Source: UBA8337 sp965662725 (GTDB lineage: Bacteria > Pseudomonadota > Alphaproteobacteria > RS24). Taken from it: DNA of 64,000 bases. A program made the translations under genes and the position numbers. The notes under the pieces were generated by a model. That model saw only the letters and a list, made by a program, of their open reading frames with translations. It did not search any database and was not told the origin of the DNA. Numbering within the stretch: position 1 is the first letter of the stretch; each line of letters starts with the position of its first letter. This document shows, piece after piece, positions 59,419 through 64,000 of this stretch. The stretch spans positions 1-64,000 of the forward strand of contig CBFIIT010000003.1 in assembly GCA_965662725.1 (NCBI GenBank), read 5' to 3'.

Positions 59419-60171
59419 ATGATGAAAATCCTTGTCCCCGTAAAACGCGTGGTCGACTATAATGTCAAAATTCGCGTCAAGCCGGATCAAACCGGTGTCG
59501 ATTTGGCGAACGTCAAAATGTCAATGAACCCGTTTTGCGAAATCGCTGTCGAAGAAGCAGTGCGCCTGCAAGAAGCCGGCACGGCGACGGAAATCGTCGT
59601 TGTTTCTGTTGGCCCGACACAAGCGCAAGAGACCATTCGGACAGCTTTGGCCATGGGTGCCGATCGCGGCATTTTGGTTAAAACCGATGATGATTTGGAA
59701 CCGCTGGGCATTGCCAAAGTTTTAAAAGCGGTTGTCGAGGCGGAAAGCCCGGACCTTGTTGTTCTCGGCAAGCAAGCGATTGACGGCGACAATAACCAAA
59801 CCGGTCAGATGCTGGCCGCGCTTTTGGGCTGGAGCCAAGGCACATTCGCCTCGGAATTGGGCCTTGATGGTGATAAGGTAAATGTAACACGCGAAATTGA
59901 TGGCGGTTTGCAAAGCATTAAACTGTCCATGCCTGCGATTATCACGACCGATTTGCGTTTGAATGAGCCGCGCTATGCGTCTCTGCCGAATATTATGAAA
60001 GCCAAGAAAAAGCCGATTGACGAAAAAGAGTTGGCTGAATATGGCGTTGACGCGGCACCGCGTCTTGAAATCGTTAAAGTCACTGAGCCGCCGGAACGCG
60101 AGGCGGGCATTAAAGTTGAAACCGTCGGCGAATTGGTCGACAAGCTGAAAAACGAAGCAGGAGTTTTATAA
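59419..60171 (+). CDS. etfB: electron transfer flavoprotein subunit beta
   Basis: Together with EtfA accepts electrons from acyl-CoA dehydrogenases and passes them to ETF-ubiquinone oxidoreductase. The 250 residues have the start MKILVPVKRVVDYNVKIRVK, NPFCEIAVEEAVRL and the AMP-binding LGKQAIDGDNNQTGQMLAALL. A GGAG precedes ATG 59419 (a second ATG follows at 59422). The stop shares bases with the etfA start (TAATG). Two acyl-CoA dehydrogenases in this window are natural clients. Confidence 0.95.
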   Translation: MMKILVPVKRVVDYNVKIRVKPDQTGVDLANVKMSMNPFCEIAVEEAVRLQEAGTATEIVVVSVGPTQAQETIRTALAMGADRGILVKTDDDLEPLGIAKVLKAVVEAESPDLVVLGKQAIDGDNNQTGQMLAALLGWSQGTFASELGLDGDKVNVTREIDGGLQSIKLSMPAIITTDLRLNEPRYASLPNIMKAKKKPIDEKELAEYGVDAAPRLEIVKVTEPPEREAGIKVETVGELVDKLKNEAGVL

Positions 60172-61112
60172 TGAATACGCTGCTGATTGCTGAACACAAT
60201 AATGAAACCCTCGCCGATGCCACTATCAAAGCGGTAACGGCGGCTGCCCAAATGGGTGGTGAATGTCATGTGCTGGTAGCCGGTAATGGCTGCGCCGTTG
60301 TTGCTGATGCGGCCGCCAAGCTGGACGGTGTTGCCAAAGTTCTGTTGGCCGAAGACGCACAATATGAAAAACAACTGGCCGAGCCGATGGCCGCTTTGGT
60401 TACTTCTATTGCCGATGGCTACGCAACCATTGCCTCACCGGCATCTACCAATGGCAAAAACTTCATGCCGCGCATTGCGGCGCTGCTGGATTGCAGCCAA
60501 ATCTCAGACATTACGGCGGTGATTGACACAAACACTTTTGAGCGTCCGATTTATGCCGGCAACGCCATTCAGACGGTGAAAGTCAATGAAGCGAAAAAGA
60601 CCGTCACCATTCGTTCAACCGCTTTTCAAGCGGCCGGCGATGGCGGTAATGCTGCGGTCGAAGCCGCAAATGCCAGCGACAATCCGGGCCTGTCAGAATT
60701 CGTCAATGAAGAATTGACCAAGTCAGACCGTCCGGAATTGACCTCAGCCAAAGTCGTCGTGTCCGGCGGCCGCGGCATGCAGTCGGGCGATAATTTCCCA
60801 ATGTTGGAAAAAGTTGCCGATAAATTAGGCGCAGCGGTTGGTGCATCACGCGCCGCTGTTGATGCGGGTTTTGTGCCGAATGATTATCAAGTCGGTCAAA
60901 CCGGTAAGGTTGTCGCGCCGGAGCTTTATATTGCTGTCGGTATTTCAGGTGCCATCCAGCATTTGGCCGGTATGAAGGACTCGAAAGTCATCGTCGCCAT
61001 CAATAAGGATGAAGAAGCGCCGATTTTCCAAGTTGCCGATTATGGGCTGGTGGCTGATTTATTCACTGCCGTGCCGGAACTGGAAGAAGAATTGGGCAAG
61101 GCCGGATTATAA
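60171..61112 (+). CDS. etfA: electron transfer flavoprotein subunit alpha
   Basis: FAD-binding half of ETF. The 313 residues contain the C-terminal FAD domain: VVSGGRGMQSGDNFPMLE, GQTGKVVAPELYIAVGISGA and INKDEEAPIFQVADYGLVAD. Translation starts in the overlap with etfB. The final codons lie inside a 24-base perfect palindrome (61098-61121) followed by a T run, so part of the transcript may stop here before hbd. Confidence 0.96.
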   Translation: MNTLLIAEHNNETLADATIKAVTAAAQMGGECHVLVAGNGCAVVADAAAKLDGVAKVLLAEDAQYEKQLAEPMAALVTSIADGYATIASPASTNGKNFMPRIAALLDCSQISDITAVIDTNTFERPIYAGNAIQTVKVNEAKKTVTIRSTAFQAAGDGGNAAVEAANASDNPGLSEFVNEELTKSDRPELTSAKVVVSGGRGMQSGDNFPMLEKVADKLGAAVGASRAAVDAGFVPNDYQVGQTGKVVAPELYIAVGISGAIQHLAGMKDSKVIVAINKDEEAPIFQVADYGLVADLFTAVPELEEELGKAGL

Positions 61113-61123
61113 TCCGGCCTTTT
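61098..61123 (+). terminator. hairpin terminator/attenuator spanning the etfA stop codon
   Basis: A perfect 24-base palindrome (61098-61121) folds into a stem of about 9 bp with a small TTATAA loop containing the stop codon, followed by T residues (four in 61120-61123). It lies 20 bases upstream of hbd on the same strand. It probably gives partial termination. Confidence 0.6.
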
Positions 61124-61142
61124 GCCGCCTTTAGGGGCCAAA

Positions 61143-62021
61143 ATGGCTGATATAAAAACTGTTGGGATTATCGGTGCCGGACAAATGGGTTGTGGCATTG
61201 CGCATGTCTTTGCCCTGTCCGGCCATAAGGTTTTGCTGAATGATATCTCGCAAGAGCGCATTGAAGCGGGTATTGCGACCATTACCGGCAATCTCAATCG
61301 TCAAGTCGCGTCCCAGCGTGTCAGCGAGGCTGAGCGCGACCAAGCACTGGAACGCATTCATCCGGCTGCCAATTTATCTTTAATGGCCGAGGTCGGATTG
61401 GCGATTGAAGCGGCCAGCGAAGATGAAGCGATTAAGACAGAGATTTTACGCGAAGTAAGCTCAGTATTGCCCAAAGGCGCGCTGATTGCTTCCAACACAT
61501 CATCGATTTCCATCACCCGCTTGGCCGCCGCTACAGATCGGCCGGAGCATTTTATCGGCATGCATTTCATGAACCCGGTGCCGGTGATGAAATTGGTGGA
61601 AATCATTCGCGGCATTGCGACCAGCGATGAGACATTTGAAACAGCGCAAGCGATTGTCAAAAATATCGGCAAGACTGCCTGCATGGCAGAAGATTTTCCG
61701 GCCTTTATCGTCAATCGGATTTTACTGCCGATGATTAATGAAGCGGTATTTGCGCTTTATGAAGGTGTCGGCAGTGTCACCAGTATTGACCAGGCCATGC
61801 AGCTGGGCGCCAATCACCGTATGGGGCCTTTGGAACTGGCCGATTTCATCGGCCTTGATACTTGCCTGTCGATTATGCAAGTGCTGAATGACGGGCTTGG
61901 CGACAGTAAATATCGCCCCTGCCCGTTGCTGATTAAATATGTCGAAGCCGGATGGCTGGGCCGCAAAACCGGCCGCGGTTTTTATGACTATAGCGGCGAT
62001 GCGCCTGTTCCGACACGCTAG
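61143..62021 (+). CDS. hbd: 3-hydroxybutyryl-CoA dehydrogenase
   Basis: NAD(P)-dependent oxidoreductase interconverting acetoacetyl-CoA and 3-hydroxybutyryl-CoA. The 292 residues have the dinucleotide-binding GIIGAGQMGCGIAHVFALSG, catalytic residues in SNTSSISITRLA and HFMNPVPVMKLVEII, and the C-terminal domain KTGRGFYDYSG. I chose ATG 61143 with AGGGG upstream; an ATG at 61122 adds seven residues. It follows etfBA across a hairpin. It would serve C4 acyl-CoA metabolism (PHB or ethylmalonyl-CoA pathway). Confidence 0.93.
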   Translation: MADIKTVGIIGAGQMGCGIAHVFALSGHKVLLNDISQERIEAGIATITGNLNRQVASQRVSEAERDQALERIHPAANLSLMAEVGLAIEAASEDEAIKTEILREVSSVLPKGALIASNTSSISITRLAAATDRPEHFIGMHFMNPVPVMKLVEIIRGIATSDETFETAQAIVKNIGKTACMAEDFPAFIVNRILLPMINEAVFALYEGVGSVTSIDQAMQLGANHRMGPLELADFIGLDTCLSIMQVLNDGLGDSKYRPCPLLIKYVEAGWLGRKTGRGFYDYSGDAPVPTR

Positions 62022-62064
62022 TGTTGGACCAATATAGAGGCAACACGCTAGTGTTGAACCAATA
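62013..62064 (+). repeat. 30-bp-period tandem hairpin repeat at the hbd 3' end
   Basis: 22-base copies at 62013-62034 and 62043-62064 match but for one base, exactly 30 bases apart. Each contains a CAACAC-GCTA-GTGTTG type inverted repeat (perfect in the second copy, one wobble in the first). The first copy includes the hbd stop codon. No T run follows, so simple termination is unlikely. Confidence 0.8.
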
Positions 62065-62076
62065 GGGGGCCGTCTC

Positions 62077-62703
62077 TTACTTCTCTAAATAATAATCGAG
62101 GAGCGCATGCACTTCCGGTGCATCCCAATCCGCTTCACCTGCCAAACGGCCAATTTCCAGCCCGTCCGCATTAACCAATAGGGTTGTCGGCAAACCGATA
62201 AGCGCCGCCACACGCGCCGACTTATAGCTCGGATCATAGAGCCGCACGACATGGCTGACATTCAATTCATTGAGGAATTTCTCGCCCTTGGCAGGGCCGC
62301 CGCGGTCAACCGATAGCGTCACCACTTTGACGCCTTTATCTGCGTAACGTGCCGCCAAGCTGTCCAATTGCGGCATTTCCTTGCGGCATGGCGCACACCA
62401 AGTGGCCCAAAAATTAACCAGCACCAATTCACCGCGCAGAGCAGCCAAATCAAATGCCGTACCATCGGCCTTGGTGACCGGCATTTGCGGAACCGTTTTC
62501 GCGTTTTCATGGGTAATAAATTTTTCCAGCCGCGGGGCATTATTATCAGCCATGTTTTTGGCCGGTAGCGGCTTGCCTTCATTTGGCCCGATGCTGTATA
62601 GGGTCAAAAGCGCAGCGGCCAATGCTAAGCCCAGCGCAGCCAAAACAAAGTTTCGGCGAGCAACAAATCGGGTAAGCTGTTTAACAGTGAACCGAGACGA
62701 CAT
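62077..62703 (-). CDS. TlpA-like thiol:disulfide oxidoreductase
   Basis: A 208-residue exported redox protein. One membrane anchor (about 18-40, FVLAALGLALAAALLTLYSI) precedes a thioredoxin fold with the active site WCAPCRKEM and the cis-Pro in GLPTTLLVNADG. TlpA proteins reduce cytochrome c or copper-site precursors in the periplasm; which one is not clear. ATG 62703 has GGAG upstream. It is divergent from argH with 24 bases between the start codons, an arrangement known in other alphaproteobacteria. Confidence 0.88.
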   Translation of the reverse strand: MSSRFTVKQLTRFVARRNFVLAALGLALAAALLTLYSIGPNEGKPLPAKNMADNNAPRLEKFITHENAKTVPQMPVTKADGTAFDLAALRGELVLVNFWATWCAPCRKEMPQLDSLAARYADKGVKVVTLSVDRGGPAKGEKFLNELNVSHVVRLYDPSYKSARVAALIGLPTTLLVNADGLEIGRLAGEADWDAPEVHALLDYYLEK

Positions 62704-62709
62704 AATTTT

Positions 62710-62721
62710 CTCCTCAAGGAG
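62710..62721. promoter_or_regulatory. back-to-back ribosome binding sites forming an inverted repeat
   Basis: CTCCT-CA-AGGAG between the divergent tlpA-like and argH genes. The plus strand gives AAGGAG for argH, the minus strand GAGGAG for the tlpA-like gene. The two start codons are 24 bases apart, so promoters must lie inside the opposing gene, and each transcript must carry antisense sequence to the other. Confidence 0.65.
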
Positions 62722-62727
62722 TGAGAG

Positions 62728-64000
62728 ATGAGTAATCGCATGTGGGGCGGCCGGTTCGGTGGCGGCCCTGACGACATTATGGAAGAAATTAACGCTTCCA
62801 TCGGCTTTGACCAACGTTTGTTTGCGCAAGACATTCGCGGCTCATTGGCGCATGCGCAAATGCTTGTCAAACAAAGCATTATTTCGGCTGAAGACGGCGA
62901 GGCGATTGCCGAGGGTTTGAACAAAATCAGCGCTGAGCATGAGGCGGGCGGGTTTAAATTTTCGCGCGCATTGGAAGATATTCATATGAATATTGAAGCG
63001 CGGCTTGGCGAACTTATCGGCGAGGCAGCCGGTCGGCTGCACACGGCGCGCTCGCGCAATGACCAAGTGGCGACCGATTTCCGGCTTTATGTGCGCGACA
63101 CGCTAGACCATTTGGCAGTGCAAATAACCGGCTTGATGCAGGTTTTGGTTAAAAAAGCCGAAGCCCATGCCGACACGATTATGCCCGGCTTTACCCATTT
63201 GCAGCCGGCGCAACCGGTAAGTTTTGGCCATCATTTGCTGGCTTATGTTGAAATGCTATCGCGCGATTATGGGCGATTGATGGATGCGCGCAAGCGGCTG
63301 AATGAAAGCCCATTGGGCGCGGCGGCTCTGGCCGGTACCGGTTTTGACACGGACCGCCATATGACTGCCGATTTACTCGACTTTGATAAGCCGATGGGCA
63401 ATAGCATGGATGCGGTGTCAGCCCGTGATTTTGCCTTGGAAGCCTTAGCGGCGGCGGCCATTTGCGCCACCCATTTATCGCGGCTGGCGGAAGAGATTGT
63501 TATCTTTGCCGGTCCGGCATACGGCTTTTTTGCTTTGCCCGATGCGTTTTCCACCGGCTCTTCCATCATGCCGCAAAAGCGCAATCCCGATGCAGCCGAG
63601 CTTATTCGCGCCAAAAGCGGCCGCATTATCGGCGCGCTGACCGGCTTGTGTGTCGTGATGAAGGGCTTGCCCCTGGCCTATTCAAAAGACATGCAAGAAG
63701 ACAAGGAAGGTGTGTTTGATGCGCTTGATAGCCTGTCTTTATGCCTCGCTGCAATGACCGGCATGATGGATAAAATTGAAGCCAATGAAGCGGCGATGCT
63801 TGCCGCCGCCGGAAGCGGCTTTTCCACTGCCACTGATTTGGCTGATTGGCTGGTGCGGGAAGCCGATTTGCCATTCCGCCAAGCGCATCATGTAACCGGC
63901 GCTTTGGTTGCCATGGCGGAAGAGAAAAACTGTCAATTGGACGCGCTCAGCCTGGCCGATATGCAATCGGTTGAAGCGGCAATTAACGAGACCGTGTTTG
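62728..64000 (+). CDS. argH: argininosuccinate lyase (3' end beyond the window)
   Basis: Last step of arginine synthesis: cleaves argininosuccinate to arginine and fumarate. The 424 codons seen start MSNRMWGGRFGGGPDDIMEE, and contain GRLHTARSRNDQVATDFRLY, GFTHLQPAQPVSFGHHLLAY and the fumarase-superfamily signature GSSIMPQKRNPD. The family is ~460 residues long, so about 40 residues are lost past 64000. AAGGAG lies 7 bases upstream of ATG 62728. Confidence 0.95.
   Translation, partial: MSNRMWGGRFGGGPDDIMEEINASIGFDQRLFAQDIRGSLAHAQMLVKQSIISAEDGEAIAEGLNKISAEHEAGGFKFSRALEDIHMNIEARLGELIGEAAGRLHTARSRNDQVATDFRLYVRDTLDHLAVQITGLMQVLVKKAEAHADTIMPGFTHLQPAQPVSFGHHLLAYVEMLSRDYGRLMDARKRLNESPLGAAALAGTGFDTDRHMTADLLDFDKPMGNSMDAVSARDFALEALAAAAICATHLSRLAEEIVIFAGPAYGFFALPDAFSTGSSIMPQKRNPDAAELIRAKSGRIIGALTGLCVVMKGLPLAYSKDMQEDKEGVFDALDSLSLCLAAMTGMMDKIEANEAAMLAAAGSGFSTATDLADWLVREADLPFRQAHHVTGALVAMAEEKNCQLDALSLADMQSVEAAINETVF

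Overview
The window is a densely packed, core-genome stretch of an alphaproteobacterium with moderate GC (a bit above 50 percent by eye). The evidence is the protein types (CobS/CobT, PtsP, DUF4167, DUF1178, a CarD regulator next to RpoH, Coq4 and Coq7 for ubiquinone) and the gene order. Blocks such as lysC-ptsP-rodZ-like-ispG-prfA-prmC-DUF4167, accA-xerD | aroK-aroB-corC-bolA-J-domain-cobS-cobT-rpmB, and helicase-S4-fdxA-carD-rpoH are, from general knowledge, typical of Alphaproteobacteria. A free-living aerobic heterotroph fits the metabolism seen. I cannot name the genus. I annotate 66 protein genes (one cut by the right edge), two tRNAs and the promoter/leader of an rRNA operon that runs off the left edge.

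Layout. 1-455: leader and strong promoter of a leftward rRNA operon, divergent from an M23 envelope peptidase. 1933-10331 (minus): DUF4167 protein, prmC, prfA, ispG, a RodZ-like protein, ptsP, lysC. 10438-16597: ubiG, DUF1178 protein, nitrilase, comF, an NDUFAF5-like methyltransferase, mutT, argJ and a parvulin isomerase. 16803-22686: secA, an epoxide hydrolase, accA, xerD. 22686-25140: an unrecognised 767-residue exported protein plus a 45-residue membrane protein. 25280-32629: shikimate genes aroK-aroB, a CorC-like protein, bolA, a J-domain protein, cobS-cobT, rpmB. 32759-34486: a thioesterase and an acyl-CoA dehydrogenase. 34758-42234: Suv3-like helicase, S4 protein, TerB-like protein, fdxA, carD, rpoH, M48 protease. 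42343-50843: tRNA-Arg, a mixed set of small metabolic genes, glpD, tusA, coq4, tRNA-Leu. 50919-55837: a ClC protein, a YqaA/DedA protein, dsbB, coq7, an HNH protein, a DNA glycosylase. 55898-64000: gluQRS, a large acyl-CoA dehydrogenase, HIG1 protein, cobalamin adenosyltransferase, etfBA, hbd, tlpA-like and the start of argH.

How the genes fit together. Several serve aerobic respiration and quinone metabolism (ubiG, coq4, coq7, etfAB, HIG1, cytochrome c, the NDUFAF5-like methyltransferase, glpD). A fatty-acyl/C4 carbon branch is suggested by two acyl-CoA dehydrogenases, etfAB, hbd and a thiolase. Cobalamin use is suggested by cobST and the adenosyltransferase. Information processing and stress are represented by prfA/prmC, rpmB, gluQRS, the helicase/S4 pair, carD and rpoH. 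Many genes overlap by 1-20 bases.

I found no CRISPR array, prophage, insertion sequence, toxin-antitoxin pair, defence island or biosynthetic cluster, and no clearly broken gene. I do not see a convincing new multi-gene system. The most unusual items are a CarD protein with a histone-like Lys/Ala/Pro N-terminal tail, a ClC protein lacking the gating glutamate, the unrecognised exported protein with its short membrane partner, a GluQ synthetase lacking most of its zinc ligands, phased A/T tracts behind the rRNA promoter, and compact divergent or hairpin-bearing gene junctions.
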